A stretch of 64,000 bases of DNA, taken from assembly GCA_004376055.2 (NCBI GenBank), contig CP049016.1:3209456-3273455 (forward strand). Reading direction: 5' to 3'. This DNA is from Nitrospirales bacterium LBB_01. Lineage in GTDB: Bacteria; Nitrospirota; Thermodesulfovibrionia; Thermodesulfovibrionales; Magnetobacteriaceae. Below, piece by piece: positions 8,425 to 17,377 of the stretch; the stretch's first letter is position 1; each line of letters starts with the position of its first letter. The translations under genes were made by a program, and so were the position numbers. The notes below the pieces were generated by a model. That model did no database searches and was not told the DNA's origin. It saw only the letters and a list, made by a program, of their open reading frames with translations.

Positions 8425-11400
8425 TGGCTTTTGTTATCCTCCCGAGTCTGTCAACTACGACTTTTATACCTTTCAGGGTATTGGGATATGGGCAAGGCGT
8501 CTTTTCGTCAAGAGTGGCCTCAAAGTGGCGTCTTATTGTTATTTGCGTGCTTGAAGAGATTTTCTGAACCCTGTAAAGTTTTTTGGAGAGTTCTTTATAA
8601 TTTTGTGGATCAAGAGAGAATTCGTTTTCATCAACGTCAAGAAGAAACATTTCGTTGATAGAGAGCGAATAGAGAAATTCCTTGTTTTCACCGAGGTCTT
8701 TTCTTATAACCTTCTCCCCATGTCTGAAGCGTTTAACGGCATCAAAAAAAGTGCAAACCTCGCCGCCTTGCTTGACGTTGCCTTTATTGTCTTTATAGCG
8801 GTAAATGACGATGTGGTGGTTAGCTCCTGGTGCAACAAAGGTTTTATTGTTAGTACGGCCGGGCAGCTCTATCATATTGCCGGATGGTATGTAGATTATC
8901 ACCTTTTTAATGGGGATTTTTCTACCGTCTTTCGTGGGCAGGAAAGCCTCAATGGCAACTTTGGTATCTTCGGCTGATTTATCCCTTTGTGTCGTATATG
9001 CGTTAGCCTTTTTTTCTGCTTCTCGTCTTTCTGCCTCTTCTATAGCGTTTTTAACAATTTCTCTTATTTTTGGGTCAGCTATTTCGTCAATTTTACTTAA
9101 TTTAATGTCCTCAATATTTTTCCTGACACGGAATATTGGCATTTTCTTATCGTTTTTTCTGCCTGTATAGCCGTAGAAGGTTTCCTCGTGGAGCTGTCCT
9201 CTCAGGCGCTTATTGACTCTGATTGAGACTGTAAGTTTGTTGATAGCCTCAGAAACATCGTTACGGAAATATTCCCATGGAGCCGGGAATCTATCTAAAG
9301 TTGGCTTCCTGTCATATTTACTGTATCGCGAGAGTTTTTGAATAGTTTTAACCTCGGTCAGAGCAATAACGATAGCGTCAATTGCATGTTGGCGGTGGTC
9401 GTTACGGTTTTTCTCAGAAGACTGACTTAAGACGCTGTTAAGACCCCAGAGGTGACGTAACTTAGCTGTTGCCTGTCCTTTTGAAGGTTGAACCTTATAC
9501 TTGCTTAAGAGCGACACAGCCTCTCTGCTCATGTAGGCGGTATCATTTAGCTGCCTTGAAGCGAAGTCATCGTCAATTTCTTTTAACATGAATTTTCGCT
9601 GCTTGGCTTTTGGCAGAACTTTTATCCTTTGTAAAATTTCGTCGTACTGCGGCGAGCCGTTATAGCATTCAAAGGGCGTTCTATTGCTTTTTCGCCGGTT
9701 TTCATCCACGTGGCAAAGGGTCAGATTCATAAAGGAGTCGTCCATGGAGCGAGAGTATGGGATTATATGCTCAATTTCAAAGGCAGATGAAAAGAGGTCA
9801 GTTATTGAAATTCTAAACCCAGTGTAAGGACAGTGCTCCTTGCATTCCTGCCAGAGTTTGTACTTTACGATAGCCTCATTGTTGGGAGTTTTGCCTAAAG
9901 CAGTAAGAGCGTCTGCAGCTTTTTCATTAATTCTTTTGTTTTCATAATTTTTCTTTCTGATGTCCTCCCTTTGTTTTTTTGAGGCTTTCAGTTCCCTTGT
10001 CATTTCAATGTTAATAAGCTCAGGAGCGCCGTAAGTCTTTTCTAATCGGTTTACGAGTGCCAGTAATTCGTACAGAGTTTTTGAGACGATAGGGTTTCGT
10101 ATGTTTTTAATAATCTCGATTTCGCTTCTTTCTCCACGAGAACTTTCATAACCCGCTTTAACTTTTGCATCGTGAAGATTTAACCCATCAAGTAAAAATG
10201 GCAATATTTTATTGATAGCCTTTAGCGAGAAATTAGCGTAACCTGCTTCAAGCGCAATTTTAACAACGGCTTTAACCGCCTTCTCATCCAGTCCCCACTT
10301 TTCGCTTGCATAGGTTCTAAGCCAGCTGTTATCGTGTGCAAAGTTTATGACCTGTAGGATTTTTTCCTTCTCTACGTCTGAGTATGTATCCCACGTCTTT
10401 TTAAAGATTTTCCTAAAGCTGTGGCTGGTCTTGTCTCCGATAAGGAAATCATCGTCGTTTTGTTCAATTTTAAAATCAGCCTCCTCTAATTTTAATTGCT
10501 TTCTGATGTCTTTAAATGAGCATTTTTCTTTAGATTTGAGCAGTGCGATGAGTTTATCTCTGCGGTCTTTGGTCTCAGGGCTAAACTCCTCATCAGGAGT
10601 CCTATAGAATTTTATTTCATCATGGTTTTCGTTTTTATAGTTAAGGCGGTTAACCTGTTCCAGAATGCGAAACAGTTGAAACTCAAAAGCGCTCTTTGGG
10701 CAGCGTTTTTTATTAGGTTCAAGTGTACAGTTACCGATTAAACTTGCAACGGATTTCAACGGACGTTGGAAGAATATGTCATGGTCTCTGAGGTCATCTC
10801 TCATTTCTTGTGTAAGCTCAGGGTAGTATGAGCTTTGCTTTTCCCAGAGGAGTTCAAACTCTTGCTCGTACAATTTCCGCTCTGTGTGCCGGCATCTGAC
10901 CTTTTCGCCCTTTACCTGTAATGAATATAGATACTCGCCGAGGGTTCGGCAGTTATTAGCTTTTATCTCCTCAGGGAGTCTCCGAAGTTCTTCTTTAAAC
11001 GCAGTGTCTTTTTTAACATCCTCGCCTTGAGACTTTCTGCTGCTCTTAAAACCTCTTCTTTTACTTAGATGGAGTAACACCCTGCCAAACTCTAATTTAG
11101 AAAGTTGAGAGTCAAGCCCATGTGTTCTGAGTTCATACGGGTTCATAGCGTAAAACATGAGAGCGCTGTCATCGGAAAACATTTGGTACTCTTTTAATTT
11201 CACAGTAAGGTTGTCTCTTCTTTGGCATTTCCTTTCATACTGCCGTCTAAGCTGTCTCTTTAGACGTCGTGTAGCATTTTTTGATATTTCACTGCCAGAA
11301 GTAGTTCTGTCCACGCCCTCCTGAAAAATACGAACGCCTGCATCAATAATTTTCTTAGAATTGTTGTCAATGCAAGCCCAGCCAATAGAATTTGTACCCA

Positions 11401-11425
11401 AATCAAGCCCAAGTTTGTAAGTCAT
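8417..11425 (-). CDS. cas9: Cas9 RNA-guided nuclease, compact type II-C
   Basis: A 1002-residue Cas9, close to Campylobacter (about 984) and Neisseria (about 1082) in size. RuvC-I is at the N-terminus (LGLDLGTNSIGWA, D8). The arginine-rich bridge helix is at about 51-72 (ATRRLKRQLRRQYERK). RuvC-II is INIEMTREL (E474). The HNH domain is at about 530-585 with IEHIIPYSRS (H553) and NRRKSNRTPFE; the residue before the histidine is E552 where many Cas9s have D, a substitution also known in other II-C proteins. RuvC-III is HRQHAIDAI (H680, D683). The remainder forms the WED and PAM-interacting region. All catalytic residues seem intact. A GGGGG ribosome site precedes the ATG. First gene of cas9-cas1-cas2, with the tracrRNA gene divergent just upstream. 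The PAM cannot be read from sequence. Confidence 0.99.
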   Translation of the reverse strand: MTYKLGLDLGTNSIGWACIDNNSKKIIDAGVRIFQEGVDRTTSGSEISKNATRRLKRQLRRQYERKCQRRDNLTVKLKEYQMFSDDSALMFYAMNPYELRTHGLDSQLSKLEFGRVLLHLSKRRGFKSSRKSQGEDVKKDTAFKEELRRLPEEIKANNCRTLGEYLYSLQVKGEKVRCRHTERKLYEQEFELLWEKQSSYYPELTQEMRDDLRDHDIFFQRPLKSVASLIGNCTLEPNKKRCPKSAFEFQLFRILEQVNRLNYKNENHDEIKFYRTPDEEFSPETKDRRDKLIALLKSKEKCSFKDIRKQLKLEEADFKIEQNDDDFLIGDKTSHSFRKIFKKTWDTYSDVEKEKILQVINFAHDNSWLRTYASEKWGLDEKAVKAVVKIALEAGYANFSLKAINKILPFLLDGLNLHDAKVKAGYESSRGERSEIEIIKNIRNPIVSKTLYELLALVNRLEKTYGAPELINIEMTRELKASKKQREDIRKKNYENKRINEKAADALTALGKTPNNEAIVKYKLWQECKEHCPYTGFRISITDLFSSAFEIEHIIPYSRSMDDSFMNLTLCHVDENRRKSNRTPFECYNGSPQYDEILQRIKVLPKAKQRKFMLKEIDDDFASRQLNDTAYMSREAVSLLSKYKVQPSKGQATAKLRHLWGLNSVLSQSSEKNRNDHRQHAIDAIVIALTEVKTIQKLSRYSKYDRKPTLDRFPAPWEYFRNDVSEAINKLTVSIRVNKRLRGQLHEETFYGYTGRKNDKKMPIFRVRKNIEDIKLSKIDEIADPKIREIVKNAIEEAERREAEKKANAYTTQRDKSAEDTKVAIEAFLPTKDGRKIPIKKVIIYIPSGNMIELPGRTNNKTFVAPGANHHIVIYRYKDNKGNVKQGGEVCTFFDAVKRFRHGEKVIRKDLGENKEFLYSLSINEMFLLDVDENEFSLDPQNYKELSKKLYRVQKISSSTQITIRRHFEATLDEKTPCPYPNTLKGIKVVVDRLGRITKAND

Positions 11426-11449
11426 CTCATTCCCCCTAATATTTTTTAC

Positions 11450-11478
11450 TTGACATATTTATAGAAATATGTTAAAGT
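11450..11478 (+). promoter_or_regulatory. Promoter for tracrRNA
   Basis: A consensus -35 TTGACA (11450-11455), a 17-bp spacer and a -10 TAAAGT (11473-11478) with the upstream TG of an extended -10. Predicted start near 11485, exactly where the anti-repeat begins. Confidence 0.75.
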
Positions 11479-11484
11479 ATAGAT

Positions 11485-11493
11485 AGTATAACA
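11485..11493 (-). promoter_or_regulatory. Repeat-derived extended -10 box facing cas9
   Basis: On the minus strand the anti-repeat reads TGTTATACT, the same extended -10 as at the end of every CRISPR repeat. A start about 7 bp downstream would give a leader of roughly 50 nt ahead of the cas9 ATG at 11425. No good -35 is visible. It overlaps the tracrRNA promoter region in opposing orientation. Confidence 0.5.
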
Positions 11494-11563
11494 TATCAGT
11501 GCCTGGAGTTTCCCATAATAAAGGGTTAATCTCCCAGGACACCCCAGCTTATGTTGGGGACCC

Positions 11564-11590
11564 GAGCTCCTGTTCGCAGGGGCTCTTTTT
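11564..11590 (+). terminator. Intrinsic terminator of tracrRNA
   Basis: A 9-bp stem with one G-T wobble and a stable TTCG tetraloop, followed by TTTTT. Confidence 0.9.
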
Positions 11591-11661
11591 ATTATTGGCT
11601 TTTACCGGCTGATAAAAACAACAACCCATGATTTCTCACGTAGGGCGTGCAGTAATCTAAA

Positions 11662-11862
11662 CCTTATACCAAGTAGCTCCCAAAAAGATAATATAATGGT
11701 GGGGAAAAAGGACTGGATTCCCGCTCGTAGGCGGGAATGACAAAGGAGTGCGATTTTACAGGGAACCTTTAGGGGAGGTCATTCCTTTTCCTTTCTCGTC
11801 TTTCCTGCGAAGGCAGGAATCCAGTTTTTTATTTATATCTTTGAGCGCAACTCAGTATTAAA
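11662..11862 (+). mobile_element. MITE-like dispersed element (family C), copy 1
   Basis: The core is AGGACTGGATTCCCGCTCGT followed by GGCGGGAATGACA, about 100 bp of variable sequence, then TTTCCTGCGAAGGCAGGAATCC. This is the most diverged of seven copies; the outer inverted repeats (CCAAGTAGCTCC on the left, an AACTCAGTA segment on the right) are barely recognisable. Non-coding. It fills most of the gap between the tracrRNA terminator and the glycosyltransferase. Confidence 0.7.
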
Positions 11863-11906
11863 GGTAAAACTCATTGACAGTTGAATTATAGGAAAAACTT
11901 ACTACT

Positions 11907-12656
11907 TTACGGTTTATTATTTTCAAATATTTTGTAATTTGCGATTCTTTTCTTTTGAAAAAAGTACTGCAACGATGTTCCCATAACACCGATTCCATAG
12001 GTGACGCTTCGGGAGAAATTTATAGAGGATGCCTCTTCAAAATACTTGGTCGGACAGCTAATCTCTCCGATTTTAAACCCAAAGTGCAGCGCCTGCACTA
12101 TCATCTGATTATCAAAGATGAAATCGTCCGAATTATTTTCAAACGGTATGGTTTCAAGCACAGCTCTACTGAACGCTCTAAACCCTGTGTGGTACTCTGA
12201 AAGTTTAATGCCAAGAAAGATATTTTCAAAGAATGTCAAAAACCTGTTGGAGACATATTTGTATGAGGGCATTCCGCCCTTTAGCGCATCGCCGCCCAAA
12301 ATTCTTGAGCCAAGCGCAACATCGTAATGACCGGAGATAACCATTGCGGCAAGCGCCGTCACAAGTTTTGGCGAATACTGATAGTCCGGGTGCAGCATCA
12401 CGATTACATCAGCCCCGCCAACAAGTGCATTTTTATAGCACGTCTTTTGATTGCCGCCATAACCGAGATTTTTTTCGTGAACGATTACCTTAAGACCAAG
12501 TTTTCTTGCCACCTCAGGAGTGCTGTCTTTTGAGGCATCATCAACAACTATTATCTCATCCACATACTCGTGAGGTATCTCATCATAAGTCTGCTGTAGA
12601 GTTTTCTCAGCATTATACGCCGGCATAACAACAGCTATTTTTTTTCCTAAAAGCAT
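11907..12656 (-). CDS. Family 2 glycosyltransferase (polyprenyl-phosphate sugar synthase-like)
   Basis: A 249-residue GT-A enzyme. The nucleotide-sugar site is at the start (AVVMPAYNAEKTL, IIVVDDASKDST), the variant of the DXD region is MLHPDYQYSP, and the later part carries GSRILGGDALKGGMPSYKY. The layout matches stand-alone DPM/dolichol-phosphate-mannose synthase-like proteins that charge a polyprenyl phosphate at the cytoplasmic membrane face, but without the C-terminal membrane segments many bacterial members have. The donor sugar is not predictable. The ATG has an AAAGGAT site upstream. No operon partner is visible. Confidence 0.88.
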   Translation of the reverse strand: MLLGKKIAVVMPAYNAEKTLQQTYDEIPHEYVDEIIVVDDASKDSTPEVARKLGLKVIVHEKNLGYGGNQKTCYKNALVGGADVIVMLHPDYQYSPKLVTALAAMVISGHYDVALGSRILGGDALKGGMPSYKYVSNRFLTFFENIFLGIKLSEYHTGFRAFSRAVLETIPFENNSDDFIFDNQMIVQALHFGFKIGEISCPTKYFEEASSINFSRSVTYGIGVMGTSLQYFFQKKRIANYKIFENNKP

Positions 12657-12726
12657 ACGGTTATCCTTTTATAACATAACAATATCCGCATTTACAAGAC
12701 TCCTTATAACATCCTAAACTTTTCTC

Positions 12727-12755
12727 TTGACAAAACACATTATTTACATTACCAT
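12727..12755 (+). promoter_or_regulatory. Sigma-70-type promoter upstream of the substrate-binding protein
   Basis: TTGACA (12727-12732), 17 bp, TACCAT (12750-12755). It leaves a leader of about 125 nt that contains a 7-bp inverted repeat (CACTATG 12822-12828, CATAGTG 12852-12858). No known riboswitch motif was recognised. Confidence 0.5.
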
Positions 12756-12887
12756 ACATCATAAGTACGTGTGCCGTTAGGGTTTTCCTTTGACGGGCTA
12801 CTGGCTGGAATAGGCTTGGGACACTATGAAGCGGCAATTGGTCAGAAACTGCATAGTGCGGCCTTATAAAGTATGGAGAGAGATGAT

Positions 12888-13805
12888 TTGAAACGCTTGG
12901 GATGTTTTATTGTTGTACCGCTATCGTTGATGTTGCTTTTTGCTTTTGCCAAACCTTTGAGTGCTGAGGACGTAGTGGTGATTGAGGGAGCCGCAGTGAA
13001 ACCTTTTGAGGAGGCACTAAAGGGATTTGAGCATAATTGCGGATGCAATGTAAAAGGAGTGCTGGCTCTGGATATGAAAGATGCTGATCCTATGGCTTTT
13101 ATAGAAAAGCTCAAGCCTGATAAGGTCGTGGCAATTGGTGAGGAGGCACTTAAGAGCGTTAAAAATATAACAAATAAGCAGGTTATTTATATGATGGTCT
13201 TAAATCCAACGCTATATACAGCCGGAAAAAGTAATTTTACAGGAATTAGCATGATTATTCCTCCGGCCAAACAGTTAAGGGCGATAAGGAGCGTGTTTCC
13301 TAACGTTGACCGACTTGGGGTACTGTATAATCCTGAAAACTCTGAAAATATAGTCCGCACTGCCCGTAGCGTTGCCGCAAGTATGGGTTTTGAAATCATA
13401 ACACATGAAGTACACTCCCCAAAAGATATACCTGGCGCTCTCAACGCTATAAAACACAAGATAGAAGCCCTATGGCTTATACCGGATGTGACCGTAGCAC
13501 CGCCTGAGATGATAGAGCTCTATGAGCTTTTTTCTGTTCACTACAATAAGCCGCTGTTTACTTTTGCAGATAAACACTTAGAGCGCGGCGCCTCGTTGTC
13601 TGTCTCGATATCACCGGTTGATATTGGAAAACAGGCGGGTGAAATTTTAAAAAACAGCTATGCCAATAAAAGTAATCTTCACGATGTGACTGTCGCAAAG
13701 GTATCTCTAAATCCAGTGGTGGCTACCAAGATGGTTTTGGTTATAAATGAGCCGTTTAGAAAAGAAAACACTGTTTTTATGGATATCTCACAGCTTAAAC
13801 GTTAA
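12888..13805 (+). CDS. ABC transporter substrate-binding protein, PF04392-type
   Basis: A periplasmic ligand-binding protein of the DUF534/TrpX-like family (DKVVAIGEEALKSVKNIT, MVLNPTLYTAGKSNFTGISM, RLGVLYNPENSENIV, LWLIPDVTV, and a DIGKQAGEI end). I place the start at TTG 12888, not the ATG at 12873: GGAGAG lies 7 bases before the TTG, and the product then opens with a clean signal peptide MKRLGCFIVVPLSLMLLF. No permease or ATPase genes follow; instead a hybrid histidine kinase and a sigma-54 regulator come next, so it may act as the ligand sensor of that two-component system. The ligand is unknown. Confidence 0.85.
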   Translation: MKRLGCFIVVPLSLMLLFAFAKPLSAEDVVVIEGAAVKPFEEALKGFEHNCGCNVKGVLALDMKDADPMAFIEKLKPDKVVAIGEEALKSVKNITNKQVIYMMVLNPTLYTAGKSNFTGISMIIPPAKQLRAIRSVFPNVDRLGVLYNPENSENIVRTARSVAASMGFEIITHEVHSPKDIPGALNAIKHKIEALWLIPDVTVAPPEMIELYELFSVHYNKPLFTFADKHLERGASLSVSISPVDIGKQAGEILKNSYANKSNLHDVTVAKVSLNPVVATKMVLVINEPFRKENTVFMDISQLKR

Positions 13806-13835
13806 TCGGTTACTTCTGCTCAATTTTTTACTAAA

Positions 13836-15824
13836 ATGAATTTTCTTTTAAAAGAGGGCAGGGCTAAGAAATTCAGGGAGAGTTTCGCTGCTAAAGTCTA
13901 TGCCGTTGTCACTGTTTTTATTATATTAGTATCGGTGGTTTTTGTCACCATAATAGTACGCGGACAGTACAAACAGCTAATGGAAAATAGTATAACAAAG
14001 GGGACTCTGCTTGCCAAATTGCTGGCTTATAACAGCCGGCTTGGAGTGTTTTCAGAAAGTGAAACTATCTTGACAGATGCCGTTGATGCTATAAAAAGGC
14101 AAAACGATGTGGTCTATGTATCAATTTATAATAGTGATGCTAAACTTCTTACAAAGTACGTAAATGGTCAACTCTATAAAGACACTTCAGATGATCATAA
14201 TGAAATTGATAAAATAATAGAACAACTTAAAAAAGAAAAAAGTCTCTTTTTCACCGAAGGCAAAAACGTATTATGCTTTTGGGCGCCTGTGCTATCCGAT
14301 TATGCTGGGGATGACTATTTGCAGGTAGTTGCCGGTAAATCAAAATTGCTTGGTTTTGTTGAAATCTGTCTGACTACGACAACTCTTAAAGCACAAATAA
14401 TCGGTCTTTTTTTAAGAAGCATACTTATGAGTGTTTTTTTTCTCTTAATAGCCTTGTCAATTACATTTGTTATCCTTAGAAAAATTATACGACCGGTGAT
14501 AGATCTAACAAGCTGCATGAGGGAGTTTGGTGAAACCGGCACCTTAACCGGAGAGCTCCCTATCACTGCCCAAGATGAAATTGGTCATTTATCAATGGCT
14601 TTTACTAAAATGATAGATGATCTTCATGCCAAAGAGAATGAAAAGCATGTAATGGAGGAACATCTGATAAACTCTCAAAAAATGGAGGCTATCGGCACTC
14701 TGGCTGGAGGTATCGCACATAATTTTAACAACGTGCTGACCGTGTTTGCATCAAAACTTGCCGTGGCTAAAAACCTCCTGCCTAAGACGCATGACGCATA
14801 TGCAAGACTTATACAGGCAGAAGACACAATAGGCAAGGCAAAATATTTGTCTAACCAGCTTTTTACTTTTGCCCGCGGCGGCTCTCCAATAAAAGAGGCA
14901 GCCTCAATAGGCTCTCTTATTGAAGAGACGGTGCCGCTTATCATGGCAGGCTCTCGGTTAAACTATGAACTGGAGATAGCAGAGGATTTGTGTTTAGCGA
15001 TGATTGACAAGGACCAGATGCGGCAAGTAATCAATAATCTGCTCTCCAATTCTAAAGATGCAGTAAAAGACAGAGGATCCATTACGGTTAGAGCACGGAA
15101 CGCTAAACTGACAGACCATATTGCAGTGCCTTCAAACGGGATGTATATTAAGATTGATTTTATGGATACAGGCATTGGGATAATAGAGGACAATTTAAGC
15201 AAAATATTTACTCCATTTTTTACTACAAAACGCAATGGGCGCGGTCTTGGACTAACCATTGCACATTCCATAGTGAAAAAGCATGGCGGAGAGGTTATAA
15301 TTACATCAGAGCATGGGAAGTGGACGCTCTGTGAGGTCTATGTACCTGCCACCTGTGAGTTGGGTGCAACAGTGGCTATAGAATCAGCAAAAACCAGTGA
15401 TTTCTCAATAAGTGAACCGGTTGAAGTATCCGCAGCAGAACAAAAAAGGATACTTCTGCTTGAAGATAATGATGAGATACGGACATGGGTGGGGCTTGTA
15501 TTGCGTGACAGCGGCTACAGAGTGTCAATGGCAAGGGATGGTCTTGAGGCACTGTATCTGTATAATGAGGGCAAGCTACAGGGGCAGCCGTTTGATGTGG
15601 TGGTAGTGGATTTAGTGATAGAGGATGGTATGGGAGGCAAGGAGGCGATGGAGGAACTTCTGAAGGCTGATCCTGATGTTAAGGCGATAGTGGCAAGCGG
15701 TTATTCTGATGACCCTGTGATGGCTGAGTATAAAAGGTATGGCTTTAAAGCGTGTGTGTCAAAACCCTACGGTATGGATCAATTATTGGATGCGATTGAG
15801 TTTGCGTCGGATACGGGCAGATGA
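13836..15824 (+). CDS. Hybrid sensor histidine kinase with receiver domain
   Basis: A 662-residue membrane kinase. TM1 lies at about 20-43, a periplasmic sensor region of about 140 residues follows, and TM2 is at about 188-213. A HAMP linker (RPVIDLTSCMREFGETG) leads to the HisKA box MEAIGTLAGGIAHNFNNVL with phospho-acceptor H295. The ATPase part has NNLLSNSKDAV, DTGIGI and GRGLGLTIAHSIVKKHGG. A C-terminal receiver (ILLLEDNDEI, VVVVDLVIEDGMGG) gives internal phosphotransfer. It follows the periplasmic binding protein gene by 30 bp and precedes an NtrC-type regulator, implying binding protein, kinase, then sigma-54 regulator. No clear ribosome site precedes the ATG. Confidence 0.93.
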   Translation: MNFLLKEGRAKKFRESFAAKVYAVVTVFIILVSVVFVTIIVRGQYKQLMENSITKGTLLAKLLAYNSRLGVFSESETILTDAVDAIKRQNDVVYVSIYNSDAKLLTKYVNGQLYKDTSDDHNEIDKIIEQLKKEKSLFFTEGKNVLCFWAPVLSDYAGDDYLQVVAGKSKLLGFVEICLTTTTLKAQIIGLFLRSILMSVFFLLIALSITFVILRKIIRPVIDLTSCMREFGETGTLTGELPITAQDEIGHLSMAFTKMIDDLHAKENEKHVMEEHLINSQKMEAIGTLAGGIAHNFNNVLTVFASKLAVAKNLLPKTHDAYARLIQAEDTIGKAKYLSNQLFTFARGGSPIKEAASIGSLIEETVPLIMAGSRLNYELEIAEDLCLAMIDKDQMRQVINNLLSNSKDAVKDRGSITVRARNAKLTDHIAVPSNGMYIKIDFMDTGIGIIEDNLSKIFTPFFTTKRNGRGLGLTIAHSIVKKHGGEVIITSEHGKWTLCEVYVPATCELGATVAIESAKTSDFSISEPVEVSAAEQKRILLLEDNDEIRTWVGLVLRDSGYRVSMARDGLEALYLYNEGKLQGQPFDVVVVDLVIEDGMGGKEAMEELLKADPDVKAIVASGYSDDPVMAEYKRYGFKACVSKPYGMDQLLDAIEFASDTGR

Positions 15825-15831
15825 TGCAGCT

Positions 15832-17184
15832 ATGAGCACAGAGCAGATACTCATAATAGATGATGACATAACGCTTGTGGAAAGCATCGGAGATGTTATG
15901 ATATCAGTCGGCTACAGGGTGTTAAGTGCGCCAAACGGCCATGACGGGATAGAATTATTTAAGCGTGGCGGAGTATCTGCGGTTCTGTTGGATTTAGTGA
16001 TGGATGGCATCGGAGGGATTGAAACACTACAGGAATTAAAAAAGATAAATGCGGACGTACCTGTAATAATAGTAACTGGCTACGCTGACATTCAATCTGC
16101 CGTAGAGGCGACAAAACTGGGTGCGTACGATTTCGTAGTGAAGCCGCCTGATTTTGACAAGTTGATAATAACTCTGGCTCACGGGATACAGCAGTTGCAG
16201 TTAACGCAGGAGACGAGGGCGTTAAAAGGCGCAGTGGATACGTCTTTAGAGAGTCAGTTAGGCAAAAGCCGCTCTATGAGCAAACTTATAGCGGATATTC
16301 AGCAGGTAGCGGCAAGCAGCTTTTCAATAATTCTGCAGGGTGAGACAGGCACCGGTAAATCATACATAGCGCGGATAATTCACAACCTGAGCGCAAGGGC
16401 AGGCAAACCGTTTGTGAAAGTTGACATTGGGAGCTTAGCAGAGGGCGTGGTGGAGAGTGAACTGTTTGGTCATGAGAGGGGTGCATTTACGGGAGCGGAC
16501 AAAAAAACAAGGGGATTTTTTGAGGCTGCCAATGGCGGCACAATCTTTATAGATGAGATACAGAACATGTCGCCAAACATTCAAGCAAAGCTCTTGTCTG
16601 TGGTAGAGGACAAGGTGATTTATCCAGTTGGGGGCAGAGCTCCGGTTGACATAGATGTTAGGATTATAGCTGCTACCAACAGGGATATCAATCATTTAGT
16701 GGAAACGAAAAACCTGCGAAGCGATTTGTATTTCCGCCTTGGGGAATTTATAATAACAGTGCCACCGCTAAGGAACAGGCGCGAGGACATAGGTTTTTTT
16801 GTCGGCAAGTTTATAGCTGAGGCATCGGATGAGTTGGATAAGCCAATCAGGGATATTAGCGATGAGGCGATGGCTCTTTTAGAGAACAATCCGTGGGTAG
16901 GCAACATCAGGGAGTTAAAAAATATGATACGGCGGGCAGTGCTTTTTAGTGATGACGGCACGATACGTTATGAGCACATAAAGATACTGCTGGATGGCAA
17001 AGCAGAGGTGACTGTAGATAACAGGACGTTTATGTCGTTAAAGGAAACACTGAAAATTGAAGAGACGAAAGCTATAAAAAGAGCACTGGAGCTATCCGAC
17101 GGTAACAGAACCAAAACCGCAGCCATACTTAAGATTTCCTACCGCGGCCTCCTCGCTAAAATGAAAGAATATGATATTGACTGA
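15832..17184 (+). CDS. Sigma-54-dependent response regulator (NtrC family)
   Basis: A 450-residue enhancer-binding protein. The receiver has the acidic pocket DDD (10-12) and phospho-acceptor D54 (LLDLVMDG). The AAA+ domain has Walker A GETGTGKS, the sigma-54 contact loop GAFTGA and FIDEI. A Fis-type helix-turn-helix closes the protein (GNRTKTAAILKISYRGLLAKM). The frame is open further upstream, but the ATG at 15832 gives the standard receiver start and lies 7 bp after the kinase stop. It activates sigma-54 promoters; targets cannot be identified here, though a sigma-54 site lies before flgF. A dispersed palindromic element begins on its stop codon. Confidence 0.95.
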   Translation: MSTEQILIIDDDITLVESIGDVMISVGYRVLSAPNGHDGIELFKRGGVSAVLLDLVMDGIGGIETLQELKKINADVPVIIVTGYADIQSAVEATKLGAYDFVVKPPDFDKLIITLAHGIQQLQLTQETRALKGAVDTSLESQLGKSRSMSKLIADIQQVAASSFSIILQGETGTGKSYIARIIHNLSARAGKPFVKVDIGSLAEGVVESELFGHERGAFTGADKKTRGFFEAANGGTIFIDEIQNMSPNIQAKLLSVVEDKVIYPVGGRAPVDIDVRIIAATNRDINHLVETKNLRSDLYFRLGEFIITVPPLRNRREDIGFFVGKFIAEASDELDKPIRDISDEAMALLENNPWVGNIRELKNMIRRAVLFSDDGTIRYEHIKILLDGKAEVTVDNRTFMSLKETLKIEETKAIKRALELSDGNRTKTAAILKISYRGLLAKMKEYDID

Positions 17185-17295
17185 TACCAAACCGCATTCA
17201 ATCGCCTAACTTCGTTAGCATGCGTCAAAAGTAGAGTACGCCTGCGTCGCTTTCTCCTTGCCGCCTGCGTTATGCTTCTGACTGCAACTTGGTAT
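17184..17295. repeat. Palindrome-ended dispersed element, ATACCAA ends
   Basis: About 112 bp bounded by inverted ends: ATACCAAACCGCATTCA on the left and the complement of ATACCAAGTTGCAGTCA on the right (14 of 17 matching). It contains internal hairpin sequence and no reading frame. MITE-like; it abuts the stop codon of the response regulator. No second full copy was found. Confidence 0.6.
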
Positions 17296-17308
17296 TCACG
17301 TTCATATG

Positions 17309-17371
17309 TTTTGCGGACGAAGGTCGCAATTGAAACTTTTTAAGCGGCGGAACGCCGGTTGAAAAATTCTT
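17309..17371. repeat. Dispersed repeat family A, copy 2
   Basis: The core TTGAAACTTTTTAAGCGGCG, then CGCCGGTTGAAAAATTCT, is shared with 6938-6999. It directly abuts the next MITE-like copy. Confidence 0.7.
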
Positions 17372-17377
17372 TTAATT

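Larger units (their letters stand above)
11485..11590 (+). ncRNA. tracrRNA
   Basis: The trans-activating RNA that pairs with the crRNA repeat and is held by Cas9. From 11485, 22 nt pair with repeat positions 15-36, with one G-U pair at repeat position 20. After an asymmetric bulge (AGUUU against UUGCUA), CCCAUAAU pairs with the repeat start GUUGUGGG. The 3' part holds a CCCCAGC/GUUGGGG hairpin and ends in a GAGCTCCTG-TTCG-CAGGGGCTC hairpin plus T5, an intrinsic terminator (11564-11590). Length is about 106 nt. Its promoter is at 11450-11478; it diverges from cas9. The assignment rests on direct complementarity with the array at 5087-6803. Confidence 0.93.

Noticed and set aside
8417..11425. 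Inactivated HNH because E552 precedes H553
   Set aside because: Asp is usual, but Glu at this position is seen in other II-C Cas9 proteins and the rest of the motif is intact.
12756..12887. Structured leader or riboswitch before the substrate-binding protein
   Set aside because: Only a 7-bp inverted repeat is visible; no known aptamer motif is recognised.
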